From Methylobacterium oryzae (lineage in GTDB: Bacteria > Pseudomonadota > Alphaproteobacteria > Rhizobiales > Beijerinckiaceae): DNA of 64,000 bases. The position numbers and the translations under genes were made by a program. The notes under the pieces were generated by a model, which saw only the letters and a list, made by a program, of their open reading frames with translations, searched no databases and was not told the DNA's origin. Numbering within the stretch: position 1 is the stretch's first letter; every line of letters starts with the position of its first letter. Positions 37,890 through 48,258 of the stretch are shown piece after piece. The stretch spans positions 1,122,501-1,186,500 of the forward strand of contig NZ_CP090349.1 of the NCBI RefSeq assembly GCF_021398735.1. Reading direction: 5' to 3'.

Positions 37890-38813
37890 TCAGGCCTCCG
37901 ACCGCACCGCCAGGGCCGCGCGCACGACCGCGTCGGTCTGCAGGTGGTGCAGCATGTGGCCGGCCCCCGGAAGGGACTCGAATCGCGCCCCGGGGATCAG
38001 GCCGGCCGCGCGCCGGCCGTGCAACTCGGTGTTCACCACCAGGTCGGCGCTGCCGCCCAGGATACGGGTGGGCCGGCGCAGGGACCGGTAGCCGAGGACG
38101 CTACGCGCGAGCCCCGGCCAGAGCCAGCCCGCATCCTCGCCCTCGGCGGTGATCTGCGCCGGGCGACCCGCGAGGGCGAAGGGGAAGTCCCGCGCGAAGC
38201 GCGCCGGCATCGCCTCGGGGAAGAACATCGCGTTCCACAGGAGCGGGAGCAGCGCCCGGTCGCTGCTGGCGCCCAGGAACGCCGACAGCGCGTCGCCGCC
38301 GAAGGGCAGCGCCCGCGGCCCGAACAGCACCTGCTCCAGCCGCGGCTCGGGGAAGCAGATCGGCGCCAGGGCGACGATGCCGGCCACCTCGTTCGGATGG
38401 AGCATGCCGTAGGCGAGGGCGACGGCGCCCCCGAACGAGTGGCCCAGGATGACCGGGCGCTCCAGGCCGAGGCGCCGCACCGCCTCCCGGATGGACGCCG
38501 CCTGATCCCAGATGTCGGCGCCGCCGCCGCGCGGCCGGCGGCTGAAGCCGTGGCCCGGGCGGTCGACGGCGACCACGCGGAAATGCTCGGCCAGAGCCGG
38601 CACGGGCCCGAGCCAGACGTCCTCCAGGCACATCAGCGTGCCGTGGATCGCCACGAGGTCCGACCCGGCGCCGGTCTCCGCGTAGGCGATCGTCCGGTCG
38701 TCGGCCAGGGACACGATCCGGCGCGGCACGATCCGGGGATCGGCCTCGGTGCCGGTCCCGGCCTCCCGCGCCGGTCGGGCGGGGCCGGGCAGGGTCTCCG
38801 TCGCGACAGCCAT
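37890..38813 (-). CDS. alpha/beta hydrolase
   Basis: Encodes 307 residues with an alpha/beta hydrolase fold: oxyanion HGTL region after LVAIHG, VVAVDRPGHGFS, nucleophile Ser in LGHSFGGAV, Asp in GSADLVV and His in GAGHMLHH. It lacks a signal peptide, so it is cytosolic. The start ATG abuts the SDR stop codon (TAA then ATG), so the two are translationally coupled and may act in sequence. The substrate is unknown; esterase, lactonase or epoxide-type hydrolysis are all possible. Confidence 0.85.
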   Translation of the reverse strand: MAVATETLPGPARPAREAGTGTEADPRIVPRRIVSLADDRTIAYAETGAGSDLVAIHGTLMCLEDVWLGPVPALAEHFRVVAVDRPGHGFSRRPRGGGADIWDQAASIREAVRRLGLERPVILGHSFGGAVALAYGMLHPNEVAGIVALAPICFPEPRLEQVLFGPRALPFGGDALSAFLGASSDRALLPLLWNAMFFPEAMPARFARDFPFALAGRPAQITAEGEDAGWLWPGLARSVLGYRSLRRPTRILGGSADLVVNTELHGRRAAGLIPGARFESLPGAGHMLHHLQTDAVVRAALAVRSEA

Positions 38814-39827
38814 TTACAGGCGCCGCCGGCGCCCGGACGAGGTGCCGAGCACCGCGAAGGCCGTGGCCGCGCCGACGCCGAGGAGGCCGGCCGCCGCCGC
38901 GAGGGGGTGCAGGGTCGCGCGGGTATAGGCGCTGGTCCGCATGACCGGGACGGGCGGGTCGCCCCGCGTCTCGCCCGCCGAGACCGGCGAGTGCAGCGCG
39001 CCGTCCGGGTTGCGGGGCGCGCTCCGGCGCTTCTGGAGCGCGATGATGGCCGGGCCGAGATAGTCGTAGGCGCCGGGCGCGAATTCCTTGCCGGCCACGA
39101 AGGCCTTGCCGGCCCCGCCCACGAAGATGTCGCGCTGCGGGTGGACGGCCGCGTGCAGGATGGCGTTCGCCACCTCCTCCGGCGGGTAGATCGGCGGCGG
39201 CAGGCTCGGCTCGCGGTCCATGTAGTTGCGCGCCCGCTGGGGCAGGGGGGTGTCGATCGAGGCGGGCTTGATCAGCGTCACCGAGATCGGTGCGTTCTCG
39301 TCCATCAGCTCCATGCGCAGGGCGTCGGTGAAGCCCTTCACGGCGTGTTTCGAGGCCGCGTACATGCCCTGGAACGGGAAGGCGAGGTCGGAGGCGATGC
39401 TGCCGACGTTGATGAGGGCGCCGCCGTGTTGGCGCAGGTGCTCGGTCGCCACGAGGGAGCCGTAGACGGTCCCCCAGAAATTCGTCTGGATCAGGCGCTC
39501 GTGGTCGGCGTCGCTGATCTCGCGCAGCCGGCCGTAGATCGAGCCGCCGGCCACGTTCACCCAGGTGTCGAAGCCGCCGAAGGTCGCCTCGGCCCGGTCG
39601 GCGACCGCCTGCACGTCGGCCCGCCGGCCGACATCGGCGACGACGTCGATCGCCTTGCCGCCGACGCCCTCGATCTCGGCGCGGATGCGCGCCAGGGCGT
39701 CGCCGCTGCGCGCCGCCAGCACCACCCGGGCGCCGCGCTCGGCCGCCATCCGGGCCGTTGCGAGACCGATGCCCGACGAGGCGCCGGTGATCACGATGAC
39801 CTGCTCGCGGAGCGGCTTGTGCTTCAT
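38814..39827 (-). CDS. short-chain dehydrogenase/reductase with C-terminal membrane segment
   Basis: Encodes 337 residues. SDR core (about 8-250): TGASSGIG, NVAGG, catalytic Ser in INVGSIAS, Tyr and Lys in YAASKHA. Beyond it is an extra tail of about 80 residues ending in a hydrophobic helix (LAAAAGLLGVGAATAFAVLG) and a basic RRRR end, suggesting that the enzyme is membrane-anchored. ATG 39827 is the family start; the longer open frame is shadow. NAD(P)H use and substrate unknown. Upstream of the coupled hydrolase. Confidence 0.85.
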   Translation of the reverse strand: MKHKPLREQVIVITGASSGIGLATARMAAERGARVVLAARSGDALARIRAEIEGVGGKAIDVVADVGRRADVQAVADRAEATFGGFDTWVNVAGGSIYGRLREISDADHERLIQTNFWGTVYGSLVATEHLRQHGGALINVGSIASDLAFPFQGMYAASKHAVKGFTDALRMELMDENAPISVTLIKPASIDTPLPQRARNYMDREPSLPPPIYPPEEVANAILHAAVHPQRDIFVGGAGKAFVAGKEFAPGAYDYLGPAIIALQKRRSAPRNPDGALHSPVSAGETRGDPPVPVMRTSAYTRATLHPLAAAAGLLGVGAATAFAVLGTSSGRRRRL

Positions 39828-39952
39828 GCGGTATCCCCAGCGCTGCGGCGCGGCCGCACGGGAGCGGCCACACGCTAGGCTATCGATCGGGGTGGCCGCA
39901 TGTTCCGGGCGCGCCTGCGGGTGATCGGGTCGCAGGCTGCCCGGCCGGGCGC

Positions 39953-41383
39953 TCAGCGCCCGTAGATATCCTCGACGCGGATGATGTCGTCCTCGCCGGT
40001 GTAGGAGCCGACCTGGACCTCGATCAGCTCCAGCGGGATCTTGCCCGGGTTGGCCAGCCGGTGCATCGAGCCGATCGGCAGGTAGACCGCCTCGTTCTCG
40101 TGGACCAGCACCACCCGCTCGTCGATCGTGACCTCGGCGGTGCCGCGCACCACCACCCAGTGCTCCGCCCGGTGGTAGTGCTTCTGCAGCGACAGCCGCC
40201 CGCCCGGCACCACCTGGATCCGCTTCACCTGGAAGCGCTCGCCGAGGTCGATGCGCTGGTACCAGCCCCAGGGCCGATACATCCGCAGGTGCGCGTCCGC
40301 CTCCGGGGCGCCCTGCGCCCGCAGGGCGCCGACCAGCTCCTTCACCTTGCCCGAATGCGCCTTGGAGGCCACCAGCACCGCGTCGGGGGTCGAGACAACC
40401 ACGACGTCCTCCAGGCCCACCACCGCGGTCAGGCCCTCGCCCTGGCTGTGCACGAGGCTGTTCTTCGTGCCGATCAGCGACACCCGGCCGCGCACGGCGT
40501 TGCCGGCCTCGTCGTGGTCCAGCACCTGCCAGACCGCGTCCCAGGTGCCGACATCCGACCACGCGAACGACACCGGCAGCACGCCGGCCCGGGCGGTCCG
40601 CTCCATCACCGCGTAGTCGATCGAGATCTTGGGCGCCTGGGCGAAGGCCGCCGCGTCGAGGCGCACGAAGTCGAGGTCGGTCACCGCCGCCTCCAGGGCC
40701 GCGCGCGCGGCCGCTAGCACCTCGGGGACGAACGCCTCCAGCTCGGCCAGCATCAGGTCGGCGCGGAACAGGAAGTAGCCCGAGTTCCACAGGGCGCCGT
40801 CGGTGATCAGCGCCTCGGCGCCGGCCCGGTCGGGCTTCTCGACGAAGCGGGCGACGCGGGCCGCGCCCGGGGCCTCGGCGATCGGCTCGCCGCGGCGGAT
40901 GTAGCCGTAATCGGTGGCCGGCCGGTCGGGCTCGATGCCGAGCGTCATCGTGTAGCCGGCCTGGGCGCCGGCGGCCGCGCGCCGCACGGCGTCGACGAAG
41001 GCCGCCGTGTCGGGCACGACGTGGTCGGCGGCCATGATCAGCACTACGGCCTGCGGGTCGCTGGCGGCGGCGTGCAGCGCCGCCACCGCCACGGCGGCGG
41101 CGGAGTCGCGGCCCTGCGGCTCGAGCAGGATGTCGGCGGAGAGACCGAGCTGGTCGCGCTGCTCGGCGACGATGAAGCGGGCCTCGGCCGAGGCGATGAC
41201 GGTGGGCGTGGCGAAGACCGTGGCGTCCGACACCCGCGCCAGCGTCGCCTGGAAGGTCGAGCGCTCGGCGTCGACCAGCCGGGCGAACTGCTTGGGCATG
41301 CTCTCCCGCGAGGCCGGCCACAGCCGCGTCCCCGTCCCCCCGCACAGGATCATCGGGTGGATCTGGATCGAAGGTCGGGACAT
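39953..41383 (-). CDS. manC: mannose-1-phosphate guanylyltransferase / mannose-6-phosphate isomerase
   Basis: Encodes 476 residues in two domains: the nucleotidyltransferase ([27 protein letters not shown] metal site, [14 protein letters not shown]) and a C-terminal cupin type II phosphomannose isomerase (residues about 350-470; [29 protein letters not shown]). It makes GDP-mannose, donor for surface polysaccharides. GGGAG lies upstream of the start. It stands next to an SDR and selA rather than in a polysaccharide operon. Confidence 0.94.
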   Translation of the reverse strand: MSRPSIQIHPMILCGGTGTRLWPASRESMPKQFARLVDAERSTFQATLARVSDATVFATPTVIASAEARFIVAEQRDQLGLSADILLEPQGRDSAAAVAVAALHAAASDPQAVVLIMAADHVVPDTAAFVDAVRRAAAGAQAGYTMTLGIEPDRPATDYGYIRRGEPIAEAPGAARVARFVEKPDRAGAEALITDGALWNSGYFLFRADLMLAELEAFVPEVLAAARAALEAAVTDLDFVRLDAAAFAQAPKISIDYAVMERTARAGVLPVSFAWSDVGTWDAVWQVLDHDEAGNAVRGRVSLIGTKNSLVHSQGEGLTAVVGLEDVVVVSTPDAVLVASKAHSGKVKELVGALRAQGAPEADAHLRMYRPWGWYQRIDLGERFQVKRIQVVPGGRLSLQKHYHRAEHWVVVRGTAEVTIDERVVLVHENEAVYLPIGSMHRLANPGKIPLELIEVQVGSYTGEDDIIRVEDIYGR

Positions 41384-41573
41384 GGTGACGTCTCCCGAGA
41401 GGGCTCGGCGGGGTCGGCGCGGCCGAGCCCGCCCCGCGCGGGTGCGATGGACTCTCGGGCGCCGATTTCAGGATCTGCCCTTACCGTCGGGCCGGGACCG
41501 GAACAACCTGCGCGCATTATCCGCGCGTCGACGGGCTGGCTCCGTGCACCGGGATGGTTATCTCTGGCCTGCC

Positions 41574-43028
41574 ATGAACGCGCCCGTCCCCACCCAGCAG
41601 GCCGACGACCCGGCGCCGTCCCCGCGCCGAATTCCCGCGGTGGAGCGCCTCGTCGGCGGCGCGCCGCCGGCGGAGCTCGAGACCTACGGGCGGACGGCCT
41701 TCACGGACGCGATCCGGGCGGTGCTGGCCGAGATCCGGGCCGGGGGCGGCCCCGTCCCGGACGCGGAGTCGATCCGGGCCGCGGCGTCGGCGCGGCTCGC
41801 CGCCGAGCGCCGGCCGTCGCTGCGGCCGGTCTTCAACCTGACCGGCACGGTGCTGCACACCAATCTCGGCCGCGCCCTGCTGCCCCGCTCGGCTGCGGAG
41901 GCGGTGGCCGCCGTGATGGTGCAGGCGAGCAACCTCGAGTTCGATCTCGAGACCGGCGCCCGGGGCGAGCGGGACGACCATGTCGAGGGCCTGATCTGCC
42001 GCCTGACCGGCGCCGAGGCCGCGGTGGTGGTCAACAACAACGCGGCCGCGGTGCTGCTGGTGCTGAACGCGCTCGCCATGCGCAAGGAGGTGGTGGTCTC
42101 CCGCGGCGAGCTCGTGGAGATCGGCGGCTCGTTCCGGGTGCCCGACGTGATGGTGCGGGCCGGCTGCCGCCTGCGCGAGGTCGGCACCACCAACCGCACC
42201 CACCTGCGCGACTACGCGGAGGCCCTGGGACCCCGCACCGGCCTCGTGATGAAGGTGCATCCGAGCAACTACGCCATCGCGGGCTTCACCGCGGCGGCCG
42301 ATCCCGTGGCCCTCTACGCCCTCTGCCGGGAGCGCGGCGTGCCGCTGGCGGACGATCTCGGCAGCGGCAGCCTCGTCGACCTCGCGGCCTACGGGCTGCC
42401 CCCCGAGCCCACGATCCGCGCCGCCCTGGAGCGGGCCGACGTCGTCACCTTCAGCGGCGACAAGCTGCTCGGCGCGGTCCAGTGCGGCATCGTGGCCGGC
42501 CGGAAGGACCTGATCGCCCGCGTGCGAAAGAATCCGCTGAAGCGGGCCCTGCGCGTCGACAAGATGACCTACGCGGCCCTCGAGGCCGTGCTGCGGCTCT
42601 ACCTGCACCCGGAGCGGCTGCGCGCGGAGCTCCCGACCCTGCGGCTCCTCACCTGCGACCGCGACAGCATCGCCGCCCAGGCCGAGCGCCTCGCCCCCGC
42701 AGTGGCGGAGCGGCTCGCCGGCCGCGCCGCGGTCACGGTCGCCGAGTGCATCAGCCAGATCGGATCCGGCGCATTGCCGGTGGAGACGCTGCCCAGCGCC
42801 GCCCTGGTCCTGGCGCCGGCCTCGGCGGGCAGCCGCGGGGCGGGCGGCCGGTGCCGGCAGCTCGCCGAGGAGTTGCGCCGGCTCCCCGTGCCGGTGATCG
42901 GCCGGATCAGCGACGAGGCCGTCCGCCTCGATCTCCGGACGCTCGAGGACGAGGCCGGCTTCCTCGACAGCCTGGCGGCGCTCCCGCCCGTCGCGGGCGG
43001 GGGACGAACACCGAGACGAACCCCATAG
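41574..43028 (+). CDS. selA: L-seryl-tRNA(Sec) selenium transferase
   Basis: Encodes 484 residues, PLP-dependent. Seen: [17 protein letters not shown], the [13 protein letters not shown] stretch, DDLGSGSL and the PLP-Lys297 in [13 protein letters not shown]. With selenophosphate it turns Ser-tRNA(Sec) into Sec-tRNA(Sec). The family start fits ATG 41574. I see no selB, selD or tRNA-Sec in the window, and the nearest downstream gene encodes a MarR protein, so the rest of the selenocysteine system must be elsewhere, or the enzyme is an orphan. Confidence 0.95.
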   Translation: MNAPVPTQQADDPAPSPRRIPAVERLVGGAPPAELETYGRTAFTDAIRAVLAEIRAGGGPVPDAESIRAAASARLAAERRPSLRPVFNLTGTVLHTNLGRALLPRSAAEAVAAVMVQASNLEFDLETGARGERDDHVEGLICRLTGAEAAVVVNNNAAAVLLVLNALAMRKEVVVSRGELVEIGGSFRVPDVMVRAGCRLREVGTTNRTHLRDYAEALGPRTGLVMKVHPSNYAIAGFTAAADPVALYALCRERGVPLADDLGSGSLVDLAAYGLPPEPTIRAALERADVVTFSGDKLLGAVQCGIVAGRKDLIARVRKNPLKRALRVDKMTYAALEAVLRLYLHPERLRAELPTLRLLTCDRDSIAAQAERLAPAVAERLAGRAAVTVAECISQIGSGALPVETLPSAALVLAPASAGSRGAGGRCRQLAEELRRLPVPVIGRISDEAVRLDLRTLEDEAGFLDSLAALPPVAGGGRTPRRTP

Positions 43029-43151
43029 GGTTGTTAAGAGAACGGGCCGGACGACCGGAGCTTGCGCGCCGGTATCCCGTGTTATGGTATGGTGACGAAC
43101 CCGCGGTCGCGGTCGAGAATGGCGGTGCGTGGACCGCGATGGGCAAACGAT

Positions 43152-43622
43152 ATGGCGTATATTGCCGATACGGCTGAGGCGCAGCCGGAGACGGATCCGC
43201 TGCTTCTCGATAATCAGCTCTGCTACGCGCTCTATGCTGCCGCGCATCGGATGACCAAGTCGTACCGGCCGCTGCTCGAGCGGCTCGGACTGACCTATCC
43301 GCAATATCTGGTCCTGCTGGTGCTGTGGGAACAGGACGGCGTCACGGTCTCCGAGATCGGCCGGCGCCTGCGCCTCGATTCCGGCACGCTGACACCGGTG
43401 CTCAAGCGCCTGGAGAGCGCGGGCTTCCTGCTCCGGACCCGGCGCCAGTCGGACGAGCGCGAGGTCGAGATCGCCCTGACGCCGGAGGGCGCCGCCCTGC
43501 GCGCCGACGCGGTCTCGGTCCGCGAGAGCGTGATGTGCCAGCTCGAACTCAGCGAGCCGGAGATCCGCGCCCTGCGCAAGGATCTGAGCCTCGTCATCGA
43601 GCGGCTCAGCGTGAACGACTGA
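43152..43622 (+). CDS. ohrR: MarR-family regulator, OhrR type
   Basis: Encodes 156 residues. Cys24 in [11 protein letters not shown] sits where OhrR proteins carry the peroxide-sensing cysteine, followed by the recognisable [24 protein letters not shown] and the winged-helix region ([31 protein letters not shown]). OhrR normally represses ohr and is released by organic hydroperoxides. No ohr gene is adjacent in the window, so targets lie elsewhere or the assignment is only to OhrR-like MarR. Start site weak. Confidence 0.75.
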   Translation: MAYIADTAEAQPETDPLLLDNQLCYALYAAAHRMTKSYRPLLERLGLTYPQYLVLLVLWEQDGVTVSEIGRRLRLDSGTLTPVLKRLESAGFLLRTRRQSDEREVEIALTPEGAALRADAVSVRESVMCQLELSEPEIRALRKDLSLVIERLSVND

Positions 43623-43643
43623 GCGGCCCGGACGCGATCGGGG

Positions 43644-45014
43644 TCACCGCCGCAGGCGGTTGCCGAGGACGAAGCCGTACAGCCCCATCAGGATGATGCC
43701 GACGCCGCCCTCGATGCCGACCAGCAGGTTGGTGACGCGGCCGGTGGGCTTCAGGCCGATCTCGGGCGGGTTCGCGGTCATCATGTTGAGCGCGCTGTAG
43801 CTCAGGAGATCGAGGGGATTGTAGGTCGGCCCGGCCTCCGGTCCCTCCACGATGAACAGGCCGCCCGTCAGGCCGAAGAGCCCGCCGAACAGCACGATCA
43901 GCAGCGCGAAGGCGCGGGCGATGCGCGACAGGCTCTCGCCGTAATCGCACAGCCACTCGACGAAGCGGTCGGCGGTCCAGCGATAGCCGTGCCGCAGGAA
44001 TCCGGACCAGTCCCGGTCGGACCAGGCGGCGCGGGCCTGCTGCCCGGCATGGAACCGGCCCATCCGGCGGCCGCGCTTGTAGGCCCAGCTCGCCGCGTCG
44101 TGGCTGCCGATGCTCTTCCAGTTCTGCTCCAGGGCGAGGTAGCTCGCCTGGGCGGCGTCGTAGGCGCCGGCCACCTCCTCGCCGACCGCGCCGCCGAGCT
44201 GCTCGACGCTCATCCGCGTGCCGTTCAGCCACGCGCCGGCGAAGCGCGCGTGCCGCAGCCGGCAGGTCGCGAGGTTGAGCCGCACGAGGTCGGTGTCGGA
44301 GAGATCCGCCCCCGAGAGATCGGCGCCGTCGAGCTTCGCGCCGGTGAAGTGCGCGCCCCGCAGCCGCGAGCCGGCGAGACTCGCCTTGGTCAGGCTGGCC
44401 TCGGCGAAATCCGCGTGGGTCAGGTTGGCGTCGGCGAGCTTGGCCTCGTCGAGCCGCGCCCCGCGGAAGACCGTGTCGTCCGCGTCCGCCCCGGAGAAAT
44501 CCGCGCCCCACAGATCGGCGCCGGCGAAGTCGGTCCCGTCGAGCAGGGCGCCGGACAGGTCGGCGAAGCGCATCGCGGCCTGGCCGAACCGGGCATCCTC
44601 CAGCATCGCCCCGGCGAACTTCACCTGCCCGGCGACGATGCCGGTGAAGTCCGCCCCCGAGAGATCGGCCTCCGACAGGTCGGCCGCCTCCAGGATCGCC
44701 CCGGTGAAGCGGGTCGAGCGCCCGACCGCGCCGGACAGGCTCGCCCCGCGCAGGTTCGCGCCGGAGAGATCGGCCTCCTCCATGCGGGCGCGGGACAGGT
44801 CCGCGCCGGCGAGCGCCAGGCCGCCGGATTCGGCGTCGGTGACGAGGCCGGCCTCCGGCACATCCGCGAGGGCGCCCGGCCCGGCGCTCAGCTGCGACAG
44901 GTCCGCGCCCGGCTCGCGCAGGGGCGCCCCGGCGGCGATCCGGCCGACGAGCGCGCGCAGCCGCGATTCCACCGGAGCGTCCGGTCGCGCGTCGGGAGGA
45001 GTCGCCTGTTCCAT
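43644..45014 (-). CDS. pentapeptide-repeat protein with C-terminal membrane domain
   Basis: Encodes 456 residues. Residues about 65-270 are pentapeptide repeats of the A(D/N)LSG type ([23 protein letters not shown]), folding into a right-handed beta-helix. The C-terminal about 85 residues hold hydrophobic helices ([15 protein letters not shown] and [14 protein letters not shown]) flanking a polar [13 protein letters not shown] segment; the layout suggests an ion-channel-like two-helix domain. Ends just after the MarR gene on the opposite strand. Function unknown. Confidence 0.8.
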   Translation of the reverse strand: MEQATPPDARPDAPVESRLRALVGRIAAGAPLREPGADLSQLSAGPGALADVPEAGLVTDAESGGLALAGADLSRARMEEADLSGANLRGASLSGAVGRSTRFTGAILEAADLSEADLSGADFTGIVAGQVKFAGAMLEDARFGQAAMRFADLSGALLDGTDFAGADLWGADFSGADADDTVFRGARLDEAKLADANLTHADFAEASLTKASLAGSRLRGAHFTGAKLDGADLSGADLSDTDLVRLNLATCRLRHARFAGAWLNGTRMSVEQLGGAVGEEVAGAYDAAQASYLALEQNWKSIGSHDAASWAYKRGRRMGRFHAGQQARAAWSDRDWSGFLRHGYRWTADRFVEWLCDYGESLSRIARAFALLIVLFGGLFGLTGGLFIVEGPEAGPTYNPLDLLSYSALNMMTANPPEIGLKPTGRVTNLLVGIEGGVGIILMGLYGFVLGNRLRR

Positions 45015-45059
45015 GGTCGTTCCTTGCCGGAAGGCGCGACCGGACGCCAGACGCTCCGC

Positions 45060-47378
45060 TCAGGGTGCGGCGGTCGCGGCCGTCACCCGCACGGTGATCG
45101 CCTTGGCGGCGGGAGTCTTGGACTGCTCGTCGTAGTGCCAGAGCGGCAGCAGGACGTTCAACTCCGGGTAGTATCCGGCGCAGTTGCCCTCGGGGATGTC
45201 GTAGGCGATCACCCGCAGCCCGCCGACGCGCCGCGTCACCTGGTCGTCCGCCTCGGTCGCCACGTCGACGCTGATCCCGTCCCTCAGCCCCAGCCGCGCG
45301 ATGTCCCGGCGGTTCATGAACAGCACGTCCCGGGTGCCCTTCACCCCGCGGAAGCGGTCGTCGTAGCCGTAGACCGTGGTGTTGAACTGGTCGTTCGAGC
45401 GCAGCGTGATGAGGTCGAGCACCTCCGGACCCCGGTCGGGCAGGTCCGGATCGGCCTCCAGGCCCTCGGGGACCGCGAAATTCGCCCTGCCGGTGTCGGT
45501 CTCCCACTTGCGGTCGCGGGCGCCCAGCGGCTTCAGCAGGCCGCCCGGGTGGAACATGCGGCCGTTCAGGTCGTGGAACACGCTCGGATAGGTCGCCTCG
45601 ATCGCGTCGCGCACACGGGCGTAGTCGGCGACCCAGGCATCCCAGTCGATGCGGGGATTGGGCGGCAGGGTCGCCTTGGCGATCTCCGCCACGATCCAGG
45701 GCTCGGAGCGCAGGTGCGGTCCGACCGGGTCGGCCACGCCCCGCGAGCCGTGGAACTGGGCGGTGGAGCTCTCCATCGATACGGCCTGCGGGCCGCTCGC
45801 CTGCCGGTCGATCTCGATCCGGCCGAGGCAGGGCAGGATGTAGGCGACGGCGCCGGTCACGAGGTGCGAGCGGTTGAGCTTGGTCGAGATCTGCACGGTG
45901 AGCCGCTGCCGCCGCCAGGCCGGTTCCATCCGGGCGGTGTCGGGCACGGCCCGCAGGAAGTTGCCGCCGAGCCCGATGAACGCCTTCACACGCCCGTCGA
46001 GAACGCCCTCGCAGGTCTCGACGGTGTTGAGGCCCTTCTCCCGCGGCGGCTCGAAGCCGTAGAGTTCCCGCAGCTTGTCCAGCGGCGCCAGCTCCGGCTT
46101 CTCGGTGATGCCGACGGTGCGCTGGCCCTGCACGTTCGAGTGGCCCCGCACCGGGCAGATCCCGGCTCCGGGCTTCCCGATATTGCCGCGCAGCAGCAGC
46201 AGGTTCACGAGCATCCGGACGGTCTCGGTGCCCTTGCGGTGCTGGGTCAGGCCCATCCCGTAGATGCCGATCACCGCCTTCGCGCGGGCGTAGACCTCGG
46301 CGGCGGCCTCCAGAGCAGTCCGGGTGAGGCCGGAACGCCGCTCCAGCGCGGCCCAGTCCTGACCGTCACAGAAGGCGACGAAGGTCTCGAAGCCGTGGGT
46401 GTGCTCGGCGATGAAGGCGTGGTCGAGCACCCGCGGCCGGCCGGCGGCCTCCGCGGCCCGGTCGAGGGCGATCAGCGCCTTGCACAGCCCGGTGAGCGCC
46501 GCGAGGTCGCCGCCGGCCTTCACCTGATGGTACTGCGTCGAGATCTTCGTGGACGAGCGGGTGAGCATCTCGACCGGCGATTGCGGGTCGGTGAAGCGCT
46601 CCAGCCCGCGCTCGCGCAGCGGGTTGAAGGTGATGATCTGCGCACCCCGGCGCCGCGCCTCCTGGAGCGGGTGCAGCATCCGCGGCGAGTTCGACCCGAC
46701 GTTCTGGCCGAAGAAGAAGATCAGGTCGGTGGTCTCGAAATCCTCCAGCAGCACCGTGCCGACCGGCGCGCCGATCGACTGCGGCAGCGCCACCGAAGTC
46801 GGCTCGTGGCACATGTTGGAGGAGTCGGGCAGGTTGTTGTTGCCGTAGAGCCGCGCGAGCAGGGCCCACATGTAGCTCGTCTCCAGCGACGCCCGACCGG
46901 AGGCGTAGAACACCACCGACCGCGGGTCTTGCGCGCGCAGCTCCTTCAGCTCACGGCCGATCTCGGCCAGGGCCTCCGCCCAGGCGACGGGCCGGTAGCG
47001 GTCCGTCGCCGGATCGTAGCGCATCGGGTGGGTCAGGCGGCCCTGCTCCTCCAGGGCGTAGTCGCTCCAGCCGAGAAGCTCCGTCACCGTGTGCGCGGCG
47101 AAGAAGTCCGGCGTCGCGCGGCGGCGCGTCTGCTCCCAGGCCGTCGCCTTGGCGCCGTTCTCGCAATACTCGAACGCCAGCGGCTTGGCGGGCTTCGCCC
47201 AGGCGCAGGAGGTGCACATGTAGCCGTCCGGCTTGTTCTGCTTGAGCAGCATCGCCGAGCCGGTGACCGGCACGCCCTCGCGGGTCAGGATCTCGACGAG
47301 GGAGCGGGCCGAGCCCCAGCCGCCCGCAGGCCCGTCATAGGGCTCGATCCGGACGTCGTCGGTGTTCTGATCGGCCAT
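45060..47378 (-). CDS. FdhF/YdeP family molybdopterin oxidoreductase
   Basis: Encodes 772 residues from ATG 47378 (GGAGG just upstream). Molybdopterin oxidoreductase domain plus a C-terminal dinucleotide-binding domain (TLRSNDQFNTTVYGYDDR). N-terminal Cys (CTSCAW...FEYCENG) may hold an Fe-S cluster. The candidate molybdenum ligand is in SSNMCHEP, a Cys, so no selenocysteine is implied although selA lies nearby. The family resembles formate dehydrogenase alpha subunits but its substrate is unsettled. It is alone, without partner subunits; divergent from a metallothionein gene. Confidence 0.87.
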   Translation of the reverse strand: MADQNTDDVRIEPYDGPAGGWGSARSLVEILTREGVPVTGSAMLLKQNKPDGYMCTSCAWAKPAKPLAFEYCENGAKATAWEQTRRRATPDFFAAHTVTELLGWSDYALEEQGRLTHPMRYDPATDRYRPVAWAEALAEIGRELKELRAQDPRSVVFYASGRASLETSYMWALLARLYGNNNLPDSSNMCHEPTSVALPQSIGAPVGTVLLEDFETTDLIFFFGQNVGSNSPRMLHPLQEARRRGAQIITFNPLRERGLERFTDPQSPVEMLTRSSTKISTQYHQVKAGGDLAALTGLCKALIALDRAAEAAGRPRVLDHAFIAEHTHGFETFVAFCDGQDWAALERRSGLTRTALEAAAEVYARAKAVIGIYGMGLTQHRKGTETVRMLVNLLLLRGNIGKPGAGICPVRGHSNVQGQRTVGITEKPELAPLDKLRELYGFEPPREKGLNTVETCEGVLDGRVKAFIGLGGNFLRAVPDTARMEPAWRRQRLTVQISTKLNRSHLVTGAVAYILPCLGRIEIDRQASGPQAVSMESSTAQFHGSRGVADPVGPHLRSEPWIVAEIAKATLPPNPRIDWDAWVADYARVRDAIEATYPSVFHDLNGRMFHPGGLLKPLGARDRKWETDTGRANFAVPEGLEADPDLPDRGPEVLDLITLRSNDQFNTTVYGYDDRFRGVKGTRDVLFMNRRDIARLGLRDGISVDVATEADDQVTRRVGGLRVIAYDIPEGNCAGYYPELNVLLPLWHYDEQSKTPAAKAITVRVTAATAAP

Positions 47379-47534
47379 GGCGCCCTCCACCCGGCGCAGC
47401 GAGCACCGGACCTGGGGAACGCGCGAGCGGGCGAATGGGATCACGGGCGCGTCACCGCGCCCGGAGAAGGGTTTCCTCGCCGCCGCCGCGGCTCTAACGT
47501 CGACATGCGGACTGTCCCGCCGGAGGAGGAAATC

Positions 47535-47708
47535 ATGGCCAGCGTCGACGTCGAGATGGTGAAGTGCGCCTGCCAGGACTGCGTCTGCGTGATCCCGGTC
47601 GCCAAGGCCGTGTCGCGGGACGGCAAGGCCTATTGCTGCGACGACTGCGCGAACGGCCACAAGGATCACGCCGGCTGCGAGCACGCCGGCTGCGCCTGCC
47701 ACGGCTAG
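47535..47708 (+). CDS. bmtA: metallothionein
   Basis: Encodes 57 residues with 10 Cys and several His arranged KCACQDCVCVI, the YCCDDCANGHK knuckle and GCEHAGCACHG, the layout of the bacterial SmtA/BmtA family. It sequesters zinc, cadmium or copper in the cytosol. The ATG at 47535 has an excellent ggaggagg site. The gene is divergent from the molybdoprotein gene; its promoter must lie in 47379-47534, and I see no obvious SmtB-type inverted repeat there. Confidence 0.93.
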   Translation: MASVDVEMVKCACQDCVCVIPVAKAVSRDGKAYCCDDCANGHKDHAGCEHAGCACHG

Positions 47709-47860
47709 GGCTTTTCCCGGTCGCGTCGCGACGGTCCGGAGGACGCGTCACCGGTCGAGCCAGCCGCGACGCGCCCCTCTCCCGCACAAGCGGGGACCTG
47801 CACCTCATTCGGCGCGGCTTCGGAGAACGACCCCGGGATGACGCGCCGCGGCGGTCGCGG

Positions 47861-48148
47861 TCAGGAGACCGCGGCGAGCTTGTCGGCCATCGACTGGTCC
47901 TTGTCGCGGCGCGTCGAGAAGATCAGCGTGAAGAAGGTCCGCTGGACGCCGAGCTCGGCGAGCCTCGCCTCGCACCGCTCCGCCAGCGCGCAGATCTCCG
48001 ACAGCTCGCCCTCGATGTTCGTGCCGTTGGGATGCATCGTGGCGGTGAGCCCGCTCGACTCGATGATCCCCTTGAGCTCGCGGACGTAGGGCGAGACCGA
48101 CGGGCCGACGCCCATCGGCACGATGCAGAGGTCGGCCGAAACTCTCAT
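47861..48148 (-). CDS. MTH1187/YqgV-type thiamine-binding family protein (DUF77)
   Basis: Encodes 95 residues in the family of small ferredoxin-fold proteins that bind thiamine or related ligands: MRVSADLCIVPMGVG at the start, HPNGTNIEGEL in the middle and a C-terminal segment beginning RTFFTLIFSTRRDK. Length fits the family. No thiamine genes or TPP riboswitch are seen around it. Cytosolic; exact role unproven. Confidence 0.85.
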   Translation of the reverse strand: MRVSADLCIVPMGVGPSVSPYVRELKGIIESSGLTATMHPNGTNIEGELSEICALAERCEARLAELGVQRTFFTLIFSTRRDKDQSMADKLAAVS

Positions 48149-48258
48149 GGTGCCTGCCTGATCCGGGAGGGGCGGCCCCGGCCGGCTGCGCGACCGGAAG
48201 CGGGGCGAGCGCGCAGCCTATCGCCGGCCGCACCGACTTTCCAGGCCGGCGCCGGCGG

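Noticed and set aside
38814..41345. A single 843-residue open frame spanning SDR and the region of manC
   Set aside because: The upstream part is an out-of-frame shadow of manC; the SDR family start with its own site is at 39827.
41384..41573. A tRNA-Sec gene in the selA leader
   Set aside because: No long acceptor/variable arm fold found in this stretch.
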